Assembly: GCA_015295945.1 (NCBI GenBank)
Contig: DVED01000028.1
Location: 1-60,775 of the forward strand
Reading direction: 5' to 3'
From: Oscillatoriales cyanobacterium M59_W2019_021
GTDB taxonomy: Bacteria; Cyanobacteriota; Cyanobacteriia; Cyanobacteriales; Geitlerinemataceae
DNA length: 60,775 bases
Each line of letters opens with the position of its first letter. Positions within the stretch are counted from its first letter, which is position 1. The position numbers and the translations under genes were made by a program. Under the pieces are notes generated by a model that was not told the origin of the DNA, did not search any database, and saw nothing but the letters and a program-made list of their open reading frames with translations. Below are positions 34,811 through 44,000 of the stretch, in pieces.

Positions 34811-35266
34811 ATGCAAGAGTTGAGTCGGGTCTTTGAGAACCAAGTTCTCGTTATCGCGTTGTTGGCGTGTGGCATCGCCCAGGCATCGAAGCTGGTCATT
34901 CACTTCGCCCAGCATCAGAAAATCAATTTTCGGGTGCTGGTGGAAACCGGAGGAATGCCCAGTTCCCATTCGGCACTGGTTGCCGCCCTAGCAACGGGGG
35001 TGGGACAGCTTCGGGGTTGGGACAGTATCGAATTCGCGATCGCTTCGGTTTTTGCGGCAATCGTTATGTACGATGCGGCAGGAGTCCGGCAAGCGGCTGG
35101 CAAACAAGCCCGCATTCTCAACCAAATTATTGACGAATTGTTCCAAGAAGGACAGGAATTTAACGAAGATCGCCTGAAAGAATTGCTCGGTCATACCCCG
35201 TTTCAGGTTTTAGTGGGTTTGGGTCTCGGGATCGCAACTTCTTTTTTGATTTTGCCCTGGTTCTAA
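34811..35266 (+). CDS. DUF212 / divergent PAP2 family membrane protein
   Basis: A 151-residue protein with three to four hydrophobic segments. GGMPSSHSALVAALATGV is the family signature and resembles the PSxSxH motif of PAP2 phosphatases. FAAIVMYDAAGVRQAAGKQA is the second conserved block. Related plant and bacterial members are unassigned; a lipid-phosphate phosphatase role has been suggested by similarity. Being 10 bp downstream of crtE, it may act on isoprenoid phosphates, but this is inference. Confidence 0.85.
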   Translation: MQELSRVFENQVLVIALLACGIAQASKLVIHFAQHQKINFRVLVETGGMPSSHSALVAALATGVGQLRGWDSIEFAIASVFAAIVMYDAAGVRQAAGKQARILNQIIDELFQEGQEFNEDRLKELLGHTPFQVLVGLGLGIATSFLILPWF

Positions 35267-35308
35267 AACGACATCATGGGTTTCAATTAGCAGCGAAATA
35301 TACAAAAC

Positions 35309-35562
35309 TATACATTGACAAATTCTATTGTAGTAGCTGAAAGCATTGGGTCTACGATGGATGAGCGTTAAGCTCGTAACTGGCAACTTGGGTGAATGCA
35401 CTTCCTAGTGCAACGCGGCAGAACTAACGACCCAGTCTGGCTAACGGGTTCAAAGCCTTGGAACTTCCAGTTGAGAGCTTGAGTCCACTGGCTAAAAGAA
35501 CGGTCTAACTATTCCTGCCACCCTGCATTAGCTTGACTGAATCTCCTCCAATATTGATCGAA
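35309..35562 (+). promoter_or_regulatory. structured leader or small RNA region upstream of cobA
   Basis: The spacer between the DUF212 gene and cobA has no reading frame but several hairpins: ATGAGC/GCTCGT (about 35360-35377), GCACT/AGTGC around TCCT (35398-35411) and TGGAA/TTCCA (about 35459-35469). GCATT (35343-35347) can pair with AATGC (about 35396-35400), and TTGGGTC near 35347 with GACCCAG near 35427. TATACA at 35309-35314 is a possible -10 box, giving a leader of about 240 nt. I compared it with the cobalamin riboswitch and found no match to its conserved boxes. It may be a 5' regulatory element of cobA or a separate RNA. Confidence 0.4.
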
Positions 35563-36333
35563 ATGAACGAACAAAAATGTCTGGGTAAAGTTTACTTAGT
35601 CGGTGCCGGTCCCGGAGATCCGGGGTTGCTGACCGTGCGGGGCAAAACCCTGCTCGAATGTGCAGATGTGGTGGTCTACGATGCCCTGATTAGCCCCCAA
35701 ATTTTGGAGATCGCCAATCCCCGTGCCGAACGCATCAATGCCGGGAAACGTCGGGGACGACACTCGCTTTTGCAAGCCGAAACGAATCAATTGCTGATCG
35801 AAAAAGCCCAAACTCATGCGATCGTCGTGCGCCTCAAAGGGGGCGATCCTTTTGTTTTCGGTCGCGGCGGCGAAGAAATGGGCGATTTGGTGGCGGCGGG
35901 GGTTCCCGTGGAGGTGGTTCCGGGGGTAACATCGGGGATTGCCGCTCCTGCTTATGCCGGAATTCCCTTGACGCACCGGGAATACAGTTCTTCCGTGACC
36001 TTTGTCACCGGACACGAATCCGCTGGAAAGTACCGTCCCCAGGTGAATTGGCAGGCGATCGCCCACGCTTCGGAGACGATCGTCATTTATATGGGGATTC
36101 ACAATTTACCGACGATCATGCGGGAGTTGACCGCCGCCGGACGATCGCCCTCTACGCCGATCGCCCTCATCCGTTGGGGCACTCGACCCGACCAAGAGGA
36201 ACTGATCGCCACGTTGGGAACGATCGTCGAACGAGTCCGAGAAACGGGATTTGAAGCTCCGGCGATCGCGGTCATTGGCGATGTGGTTAACTTGCACGAA
36301 CGGTTTGCCCATTGCCGACCGCTGGTGATTTAA
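35563..36333 (+). CDS. cobA: uroporphyrinogen-III C-methyltransferase
   Basis: A 256-residue SAM-dependent methyltransferase that converts uroporphyrinogen III to precorrin-2, the branch point to sirohaem and cobalamin. Motifs: VYLVGAGPGDPGLLTVRG, VVYDALISPQIL, RLKGGDPFVFGRGGEE, VEVVPGVTSGIAAPAYAGIP and LTHREYSSSVTFVTGHE. There is no fused uroporphyrinogen synthase or CysG dehydrogenase domain, so this is the single-domain form. The ATG at 35563 was preferred to a TTG at 35533 because it starts at the conserved N-terminus. Confidence 0.94.
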   Translation: MNEQKCLGKVYLVGAGPGDPGLLTVRGKTLLECADVVVYDALISPQILEIANPRAERINAGKRRGRHSLLQAETNQLLIEKAQTHAIVVRLKGGDPFVFGRGGEEMGDLVAAGVPVEVVPGVTSGIAAPAYAGIPLTHREYSSSVTFVTGHESAGKYRPQVNWQAIAHASETIVIYMGIHNLPTIMRELTAAGRSPSTPIALIRWGTRPDQEELIATLGTIVERVRETGFEAPAIAVIGDVVNLHERFAHCRPLVI

Positions 36334-36402
36334 CACAATTGTCGGAGCGAAACCTTTGGGCGGTAAGTTCCTGGCAAATCCCCAGATTTACAGTCTAAAT
36401 GC

Positions 36403-36432
36403 TAAGCGCTCCGAAGTGCTGGCTGTGCCTAC
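36403..36432 (-). repeat. reversed copy of the GTAGrCAyAGCCAGCrC repeat
   Basis: The reverse complement begins GTAGGCACAGCCAGCACTTC and ends GCGCTTA, matching 24551-24577. It lies 70 bp past cobA. Confidence 0.6.
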
Positions 36433-36446
36433 GCCATTTTTGATTG

Positions 36447-36484
36447 AGAGATCTCGATCGCACAAAATCCCGATCGAGATCTCT
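36447..36484. terminator. perfect 14-bp inverted repeat downstream of cobA
   Basis: AGAGATCTCGATCG (36447-36460) and CGATCGAGATCTCT (36471-36484) are exact reverse complements with a 10-base loop. No T-run follows on the plus strand. It may end the cobA transcript by structure, or be a protein-binding palindrome, as the arms are themselves rich in CGATCG. Confidence 0.5.
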
Positions 36485-36622
36485 AGGTCAACTGTCAGCG
36501 ATCGCAGTTTTATCCTGGGAAATTGCGTATTCTAAAGATAAGGCAGAAAGGATTATATGTTTGTTTATACGGAATAACTAGGGTTCTGACTGTCATTTTT
36601 GGGTATCTCCTTATTAGTGTTG

Positions 36623-36650
36623 AAAGCCGCTCGATCGAGTGGCTTTTTCT
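36623..36650 (+). terminator. intrinsic terminator with no coding gene just upstream
   Basis: AAAGCC (36623-36628), a G-T pair and CTC form a 10-bp stem with GAG and GGCTTT (36641-36646) around a GATC loop, and run into TTTTTC. It is a clear Rho-independent terminator on the plus strand. The nearest plus-strand gene, cobA, ends 290 bp upstream and is already followed by another hairpin, so this one may end a small RNA starting near 36540 (TATTCT at 36528-36533 is a weak -10). Confidence 0.7.
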
Positions 36651-36671
36651 TTGGCAAGTTTCTGCGTAACA

Positions 36672-37025
36672 TTATTTATAATAAGATACCACCAGACAAG
36701 GAAGGGAGCCCCTAACCCGCGACCATTCGCGAACGCACGCCGGAACGGAAACCCCATACCAAGAGGCTAAATCGCGCACGCGACAATAGGGAAATCCAAA
36801 TCGGATGGCACAAAAATCGGCAAAAGATTCGGCAGTAATTGTCGAGGAAAAATAGACAACGCACACCCAGCGAGAAAACGCTCGTACCGAAGGACGAACG
36901 ACGAGAAATGCCGCACCGGCTTCGTCAGCAAAACGAGCCACTTCACCGGGATGCGGTGCGACTACTGCTGCTGGTGTTGCCGAAACCCGCCAAATTGGAA
37001 ACACGAGATCGGGAGGAAGTGACAC
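36672..37025 (-). CDS. small hypothetical protein (GTG start)
   Basis: A 117-residue reading frame whose composition looks coding: AAVVAPHPGEVARFADEAGA, FLVVRPSVRAFSRWVCVVYF and FCAIRFGFPYCRVRDLASWY, with alternating hydrophobic strands and a GVSVPACVREW end. I do not recognise the family. It is on the same strand as the glycosyltransferase at 37056, 30 bp downstream of that gene's stop. There is no good Shine-Dalgarno before the GTG at 37025. Base composition is more GC-rich than the neighbouring AT-rich glycosyltransferase array, so it may have a different origin. Confidence 0.4.
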   Translation of the reverse strand: MSLPPDLVFPIWRVSATPAAVVAPHPGEVARFADEAGAAFLVVRPSVRAFSRWVCVVYFSSTITAESFADFCAIRFGFPYCRVRDLASWYGVSVPACVREWSRVRGSLPCLVVSYYK

Positions 37026-37055
37026 GATCGAGATATCGTCTTTTTAAAAATCGTT

Positions 37056-38012
37056 CTACCTATTTTTTTGATATTTTTTTAGCATTTGAATTAAAATTAA
37101 CGCAGATTTAGGAGGGAGCACGATCGCCGATACAATTTTAAACAAAACACTCGCCATAAATTTAGGACTCAAAAGAACTGCCGGATTGTATTGCAAATAG
37201 CGATAAAAACAGCGAGCGGCTGCCCGACCATTTTGACGAGAAGGATACCCCTCGATCGCCTTCCACGTTAAATATTTATACAAGTTAGCGTAACTTTTAG
37301 GTTTGAGTTGTCGAACTTCTGGAGAAGCGCGATCGAACCCTCGATCTAAAACGGTCAAACATTGCCGTTCTTGTTTGCTAATATTTAAAGAACTCGAAGT
37401 TGCCGTGACGCGATATAAAACCTGTACGGCAGGAACGGCAACAAACGGATAACACGCTGCTATTCGCAACCACATATCCCAATCTTCTGCCGGCGGTAAA
37501 GCTTCATCGAACGTGCCGACTCGATCAAAGACTTCTCGTCGAATTAAAGGATTAGAGCCATTCTCGACAAAATTATTGACAATCAAATCGGCATAGACAT
37601 TTCCATTTTTGGTAATATGCCGACCGGAATGTAAAAAATGACCTCGTTCGTCGATATAGTCCGTCCAACTATAAGCAAAAGCTGCTTCTGGATTTGATTG
37701 TAACGCCTTTATTTGTAATTCTAACTTATCTTCAGTCCATAAATCGTCGGCATCGAGAAAGGCAATATATTTTCCTTTTGCACGTTCCAATCCTCGATTG
37801 CGACTAGCAGCTTGACGCGCATTAGCATAGGAAAAAGTCTGAAGTCTCGAATCTTTAATTTGAGATAAAATATCTAAAGTTGCATCTGTTGAGCCATCGT
37901 TAATGACGATAACTTCAAAATCGGTAAACGTTTGCTGTAAAACCGATTTGATCGTCTCTCGAATGGTTTTCTCGCCGTTGTAAACTGGAATAATTATAGA
38001 AACTAGAGGCAT
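37056..38012 (-). CDS. glycosyltransferase family 2 (array module E)
   Basis: A 318-residue GT2 enzyme. VSIIIPVYNGEKTIRETIKS is the nucleotide-sugar binding start, VIVINDGSTDATLD follows, and YIAFLDADDLWTEDKL holds the DxD metal site. AFAYSWTDYIDERG, NFVENGSNPLIRREVFDRVG and PPAEDWDMWLRIAA are the acceptor-domain landmarks shared by every member of this array. The C-terminal 100 residues are helical (KSYANLYKYLTWKAIEGYPS). The last 20 residues are not clearly membrane-spanning, so it probably works in the cytoplasm. Donor and acceptor are unknown. It is separated by 219 bp from the ABC exporter gene upstream. Confidence 0.9.
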   Translation of the reverse strand: MPLVSIIIPVYNGEKTIRETIKSVLQQTFTDFEVIVINDGSTDATLDILSQIKDSRLQTFSYANARQAASRNRGLERAKGKYIAFLDADDLWTEDKLELQIKALQSNPEAAFAYSWTDYIDERGHFLHSGRHITKNGNVYADLIVNNFVENGSNPLIRREVFDRVGTFDEALPPAEDWDMWLRIAACYPFVAVPAVQVLYRVTATSSSLNISKQERQCLTVLDRGFDRASPEVRQLKPKSYANLYKYLTWKAIEGYPSRQNGRAAARCFYRYLQYNPAVLLSPKFMASVLFKIVSAIVLPPKSALILIQMLKKYQKNR

Positions 38013-38163
38013 AAGCTGTTTTTAATTTAATTTGTGAATTAGACTGACACCCAGACGCAGTGAAGGGGAGATGGGGAGAGGAATTGATGGTGTAGGTCAA
38101 AATGATTGATGTCCCATTTTTAAAGCAACGCAGCTTACACGATCGGGATATAATTTTAAAAAA

Positions 38164-38188
38164 CCAGTTTCTTCATGAAACCGGGTTT
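38164..38188. repeat. GAAACCGGGTTTC palindromic repeat
   Basis: CCAGTTTC and GAAACCGGG form an imperfect stem around TTCAT, and GAAACC/GGTTTC (38176-38188) is a second 6-bp dyad. Sequences of the GAAACCGGGTTTC type are frequent spacer repeats in cyanobacteria. It lies in the 219-bp gap inside the glycosyltransferase array. Confidence 0.55.
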
Positions 38189-38231
38189 CAGTTTGAAGCG
38201 GATAGCTGACGGCTGAATTCTGATACAGAAC

Positions 38232-40049
38232 TTACCGATAATTTTTAGCTTGAAGTTCAAATAAATGCGCGTAAGTTCCTCCCAGCTTCATCAGTTCGTC
38301 ATGAGAACCACTTTCGACAATTTGACCCTTGTCTAACACATAGATACAGTCAGCCATGCGAACGGTAGAAAGACGGTGAGTAATGAGAACAGCAGCTTGA
38401 TCTTGCAGCAATTCTTTAAACTTTTTAAAGACTTCGTATTCCGCCTTGGGGTCTAAAGCACTGGTGGGTTCGTCAAGAACGATCAGTTGAGAATCGCGTA
38501 AAAAAGCTCGAGCGATCGAAATTTTTTGCCACTGACCGATACTGAGTTCTTCTCCTGCTTCAAATCGCTTGCCAAGCATGGTATTGTAACCTTTAGGTAA
38601 GGTTTTAATGACCTCATCTGCACCTGATCTATAAGCTGCTTTTAAGACTTCATCTCCATCCAGGGGACAGTCAATATTTCCCAACCAAATATTTTCTCGT
38701 GCGGTAAGATGATATTTAGCATAGTCTTGAAAAATGACACTAATTTGCTTTCTCAGTTCTTTAATACTGAGTTCGCGAACGTCGATTCCGTCGATCGTAA
38801 TTTTTCCCTCATTAACTTCATACAATCGACATAGTAGCTTGATGAGCGTTGTTTTTCCCGAACCGTTTTCCCCCACCAATCCAATCACTTCCCCAGGTTT
38901 AATTTGGAGCGAGATATTTTTGAGTGCTTGGCGAGTAGTTCCAGGATAGTTGAAATTGACGCGATCGAAAACAATTCCAGTTTTCATCGGTCGAGGAATG
39001 GGTTTGGGATTTTTGGGTTCGATGAGGACGGGTTTCAGTCCCAAATATTGAAATAAATATGATAAATACAAGTTATCTTCATAGAGGCTAGCACATCCAT
39101 TTAAAACGCTCCATAACGCGCCATAGGATTGCCGAAAGGCTTGGTTATAGAGAATTAAATCTCCCACCGTAATTTTGCCTTGTACGGTATCGTAAGCGAT
39201 AATGGCATAGGCAATCCAAACGGCGATCGAAGAAATTAACGATGTAATAACTTCAGCAACACCTTGTTGCGCGGTTAATTTTAATTCCTCTTGTAATAAC
39301 TTCTTCCGCAAAACGAGGAATCGATGCTTGAATAATTCTCCTAAATCGAAAAGACGAACTTCTTTGGCAAAGTTATCGGTGGTTAAAAGGTTATTGTAAT
39401 AACCAGCAAGTCGCTGTGTTTTTGTCCGTCTTTGAATCCACTCGTGAATAATTTTGACAAACTTGAGACGAACGAAAATTCGAGGGAAGATCGGAAAAAC
39501 TAAAAGAAAAACAACCCACCACTTAAACAACACGATTGCACCACCCATGGTCGCCAGTTGAATCAGACTGACGCCAATTTGATCGAGACGGTTAACCAAA
39601 CGCATTGGACCTTGATTGGCTTCTCCTTTAGCGCGTTCTAAAATATCATAATATTCAGAGTTTTCATAATGCTCTAAATCTAATTCTATGGCTTTAGAAT
39701 GGAGAACATTGTGCATATACTCTGTCGTGACTTTTTGGTGAGCTGTTCCAACTAAAGTTAGCAGTAAACCCAATATGGAATCAGTTAGGTTAATTAAACC
39801 CATCAAAATCACATAAAAAACAACCTGCTTGTATGCAGTTGATTTATCAGCAGCAGAAAACCCAACCGTAACCGCATCAACCAGAAGCTTAAGCGTATAA
39901 ACTCGCACAAAGGGCATGACGCTATTAATGCTAATGAGAACGATTTTTGCGAGTAACCAGCGCGGTGCGCTGTCCCAAACCAAGCGAAGAGTGGGCTTCA
40001 AATAAACGGGTTGCCGAAAGTCAAAATTCAATAAGTGACGAGCGCGCAT
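38232..40049 (-). CDS. ABC exporter, fused permease and ATPase
   Basis: A 605-residue half-transporter. Six membrane segments occupy residues 25-330 (VVFYVILMGLINLTDSILGL, GGAIVLFKWWVVFLLVFPIF, SIAVWIAYAIIAY among them). The ATPase (about 360-600) has Walker A GLVGENGSGKTTLIKLL, the signature LSIGQWQKISIARAF, Walker B LIVLDEPTSALD and the H-loop LITHRLSTV. It belongs to the lipid, peptide or glycoconjugate exporter group and should work as a dimer. It sits between glycosyltransferase genes, 18 bp after module D, so it may export the product they make or a lipid-linked intermediate. Confidence 0.92.
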   Translation of the reverse strand: MRARHLLNFDFRQPVYLKPTLRLVWDSAPRWLLAKIVLISINSVMPFVRVYTLKLLVDAVTVGFSAADKSTAYKQVVFYVILMGLINLTDSILGLLLTLVGTAHQKVTTEYMHNVLHSKAIELDLEHYENSEYYDILERAKGEANQGPMRLVNRLDQIGVSLIQLATMGGAIVLFKWWVVFLLVFPIFPRIFVRLKFVKIIHEWIQRRTKTQRLAGYYNNLLTTDNFAKEVRLFDLGELFKHRFLVLRKKLLQEELKLTAQQGVAEVITSLISSIAVWIAYAIIAYDTVQGKITVGDLILYNQAFRQSYGALWSVLNGCASLYEDNLYLSYLFQYLGLKPVLIEPKNPKPIPRPMKTGIVFDRVNFNYPGTTRQALKNISLQIKPGEVIGLVGENGSGKTTLIKLLCRLYEVNEGKITIDGIDVRELSIKELRKQISVIFQDYAKYHLTARENIWLGNIDCPLDGDEVLKAAYRSGADEVIKTLPKGYNTMLGKRFEAGEELSIGQWQKISIARAFLRDSQLIVLDEPTSALDPKAEYEVFKKFKELLQDQAAVLITHRLSTVRMADCIYVLDKGQIVESGSHDELMKLGGTYAHLFELQAKNYR

Positions 40050-40067
40050 AATTTCTAAATTTTAAGT

Positions 40068-41066
40068 TTAATTTTCGGTGTTTTGAATGGGATACTGCAA
40101 GCTATAGAGTAACGCATCAATATGAGATAAGCGTTTCTTGCGAGTTAAGATATCTGAGGCGATCGATCGAGGAAGAATAGATAAAATAGCAATCTTGATA
40201 AATATTTTCCACGTTACTTTTTTCTTGAGTAAGGATTTATCTTGTTGAATTGAATGCCATAAAAAGCGACCCCCGGTCCAAGCTCGATGGCGTTCGGGAA
40301 TACCTTCTAATGCTTTCCAGGCAAAACATTTATATCGATTTCCCAAGATGGCAGATTTAATCGCATTAATAGATTCAGAATTTTTGTCAAATACTTTCTC
40401 CAAAACTCGCAAGCTCGAAACTTCCATTTTTCGCATATTATACGAACCCGAGTTAGGAAGCTGCCGATAGAGAATGTGAACGGCGGGAACGGCAACATAC
40501 TGAAAATGCTCTGCTAAGCGAATCCACATATCCCAATCTTCGGTAGGAACGACGGCAGGGTCGAATTCGCCGACTTTAGCAATCGCTTCAGCTTTAATTA
40601 AAGGATTTGAACCGCTGCCTATAACATCAGCCAGTAGTAAAAGTTGATAGAGATTACCGCTGTTGGTGGCACGAGCGCAAACCCCTAAAAACTGACCGGA
40701 TTCATCGACATAATCCGTCCAACTGTAAGCAACAGCCGCTTGGGGATTGTCTTGTAAAGCTTGATATTGAGCTTCTAATTTATCGGGAGTCCAAAGGTCG
40801 TCGGCATCGATGAAAGAAATGTATTGACCTGTGGCTTTAGATAGTCCGCGATTGCGACTGATGGCGACTCCAGCATTGGGATATGAAAAAACTTTTAAAC
40901 GAGGATCGTCAAGGGTTGATACAACATCTAAAGTTCGATCTGTAGAGCCATCATTAATAATAATGAGTTCTAGATCGGACAAAGTTTGATTCAAGACTGA
41001 AGATACGGTTTCTTGAATTGTTTTTTCAGCGTTGTAGGTAGGAATAATAACAGATACAATTGGCAT
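40068..41066 (-). CDS. glycosyltransferase family 2 (array module D)
   Basis: A 332-residue GT2 enzyme: VSVIIPTYNAEKTIQETVSS, LIIINDGSTDRTLDVVS, YISFIDADDLWTPDKLEAQY and VPTEDWDMWIRLAE. It shares the array's landmarks but has several differences, including YTS-like acceptor residues CARATNSGNLYQ and a basic C-terminus (ILTRKKRLSHIDALLYS). The gap to the upstream four-module gene is 17 bp and to the ABC exporter 18 bp, so the genes form one operon. Confidence 0.9.
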   Translation of the reverse strand: MPIVSVIIPTYNAEKTIQETVSSVLNQTLSDLELIIINDGSTDRTLDVVSTLDDPRLKVFSYPNAGVAISRNRGLSKATGQYISFIDADDLWTPDKLEAQYQALQDNPQAAVAYSWTDYVDESGQFLGVCARATNSGNLYQLLLLADVIGSGSNPLIKAEAIAKVGEFDPAVVPTEDWDMWIRLAEHFQYVAVPAVHILYRQLPNSGSYNMRKMEVSSLRVLEKVFDKNSESINAIKSAILGNRYKCFAWKALEGIPERHRAWTGGRFLWHSIQQDKSLLKKKVTWKIFIKIAILSILPRSIASDILTRKKRLSHIDALLYSLQYPIQNTEN

Positions 41067-41083
41067 AGTTAGGTCGAGTTAAA

Positions 41084-44000
41084 CTAAAAAGGAATGGGAC
41101 GAATTCGAGTAAACATTTCACTGGGATATGAAAGTTTGCTAATCTTCGGCATCAATCGATCGGCGATGGATGGCGGTAAATATTTAACCGTCCACGTTTT
41201 TAACATAACGGTTAAAGTCAGACGCTTTTGTTTGATAAACTCCGGATCGTTAGCGACGATCGTGTTAAAGAATCGAGAGGCAACTTCTGCACGTTGGCGA
41301 TCGTGTAAGTTTTCCAGTGCTTTATAGGTTAAGTATTGATATAGATTGGCTAAACTTTGCGATTTTAAATGCTTCCACTTTTGACCTGTTTTACAAGAAA
41401 ATGCGCGATCGAGAACTCGCAAACAAGAGGCTTCGACTCGCTCGACATTTGATGACTGGGAGGTCGAAGAAATTCGATATTTAATTTGCGCGTGAGGGAC
41501 GCAAACGTAGTCGTATTCTGCTGCCAAACGCAGCCACAAATCCCAGTCTTCCGAAGGTGGTAATGTTTCCTCAAAGTTACCAACTTTCTGGATCGCTTCT
41601 CGCCGAACTAAAGGATTCGAGCCATTTTCTAAGAAGTTGGTTAACAACAAATGTCCGTAGGCATTACCGTTGACATTTAAACGTCCCCCAGGTCGAACGT
41701 AGCGATTCGATTCGTCAATGTAATCGACCCAACTATAAGCCACCCCAGCTTCTGGGTTTTCTTCTAACGCTTTTAACTGCATTTCTAGCTTATCCGGCGT
41801 CCACAAATCGTCCGCATCAATAAAGGCAAAATAGGCTCCCAATGCGCGTTCCATGCCGCGATTTCGACTCGCCGCTTGACCGCCGTTAGGATACGAAAAG
41901 ACTTTGACTCGGTGGTCTTTGATACTGCGGACGACTTCAACCGTGCGATCGGTCGAACCATCATCGATCGCGATAATTTCAAAGTCGGTAAAGGTTTGAT
42001 CGAGTACCGATTGAATCGTTTCTCGAATCGTCCGTTCGCCATTATAAATGGGAATGATAACGGAAATCTTGGGGAAATGCACTTGCCTCGGTTGCAGATA
42101 TTCGGTTGCGAGTTTGTATTTAATCGAAAGATGTTCGGAATTCCAAATTTCGTCGCCATCAAGGAAGACGAAATAGTTTCCTAAAGAACGCTCTATTCCT
42201 TTGTTATAGCAAGTCAAGCGTTGGCTTTGGGGATATGAAAAAATTTTGAGTCGATCGTCTTGTATAGTTTTAGCAACTTCCACTGTGCGATCGGTGGAAC
42301 CGTTGTCGATGACAATTAGCTCAAAGTCGGTAAAGGTTTGGCTGAGAACCGATGAGATCGCCTTTTTGATCGTGTTTTCGCAATTTTCTGCAACAAGAAT
42401 AACAGAAACTTCAAAGGGTCGTTGATAATTGTACTTCAGCAATTGAGTGGGATCGAAAACCCACTTCAACTCCTGTTGCAGTTTTTGAGCTGTTTCAGTA
42501 GATAAAAAGGCAAACGTTGCACCATTGACCCAAGCTTGGGATAAAAGCTGTGTGTAGTTTTTAAAGTTGGGATCGTTAGCGATAATATGGTTGATAAACG
42601 TAGCGGCTGCTTTATAGTTTTCTGGATTTAAAGGAGGTTGAAGCGATCGCTCGGTTAGGCAACGATAGAGATTTCCCAAACTTTTCGGCTTGAGAAATTG
42701 TAGGGATTGGGGAAGTCGATCAAATGCGCGATCGAGAACGGTTAAACTTGCCTGTTCCAGTTGTTCAGAATTAGCCGAGACCGTATTAGCCGTTATTCGA
42801 CGTAAGACTTGAACGCGAGGAAGACCACTAAATTGATGCTTTTCTGCCAACTTCAACCATAAATCCCAATCTTCTGCTGCATACAAATGCTCGTCAAAGC
42901 CACCCACATCTGTTAAAGCCTGTCGGCGAATCAACGGATTGGAAACCGTATCGATAAAATCGGTCATTACGAGGTAAGACCGAACGTCACCTTGAACGCT
43001 AAAGTGACTACCTTCACGTAGCATATTGCCAGATTCATCAATGCAATCCGTCCAGCTATAGACCACATCCACATCGGGATTTTTTTGCAATACTTGTAGC
43101 TGTTCGGAAAGTTTATCCCGCGTCCACAAGTCATCCGCATCGATAAAGGCAATATATTCACCTAATGCTTTTTCTAGTCCTAAATTTCGACTCTTTCCTT
43201 GACCGGATGGAGAAGATGAAAAGACGTTGATTCGATAATCAGAAATTCCTTTTATAATTTCTAATGTTGAATCGTCCGAACCGTCATCGATAATAATTAG
43301 CTCGAAGTCGATAAAATATTGATCCAGAACTGATTCGATCGTCTGCTGAATTGTTTTCTCTCCGTTGCGAACGGGAAGAATGACAGAAACGAGCGGAATG
43401 GGATTGAGTTTGATTAAATCCAGAAATCGCTTGGTATTGAGGCTGAGTTGAATTTCGGGGATTAATATCCCATCGGCTTCTGGAGTCAGTAAAGATAATC
43501 TAGAAATTGTTAATAAAGCAGAAGCTAACAGTTCAGTTTCGTTTTTAAATGCTGGATCATGAATGATAATATTTTCAATAAATCGAGATACTGCTGTATA
43601 TTTTTCTGCTTGTAATGGTGGCTGAAAGGCTTTAGATGTAAGATATTTATAGATATTGGCGATGCTTTGAGGTTTGAGGTATTGTACGCGATCGGGTGCA
43701 GCCGAAAATGCTTTCTCAATCACTCTTAAAGATGCTTCTTCTTGGCGAAGAACGTGGCTGGACATATTGTTCGTTGCTACGCGATATAAAATCTGCACCC
43801 GAGGCACGCCAACAAAGGGATAGCGAGCCGCCAAACGGATGTACAAATCCCAATCTTCAGCAGCAGGTAACGATTCGTCAAATCCACCCACTTCGAGTAA
43901 AGCGGATTTCCGAATCATTGGATTTGACCCATTTTCTAAAAAGCAAACGAGCAGAAGATGTGCGTAAGCATCGCCATTAACAGTTGGATATCCACCTTGA

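Noticed and set aside
35309-35562. A cobalamin riboswitch upstream of cobA
   Set aside because: The conserved B12-box and the other core boxes were not found on either strand; the region is reported only as hairpin-rich.
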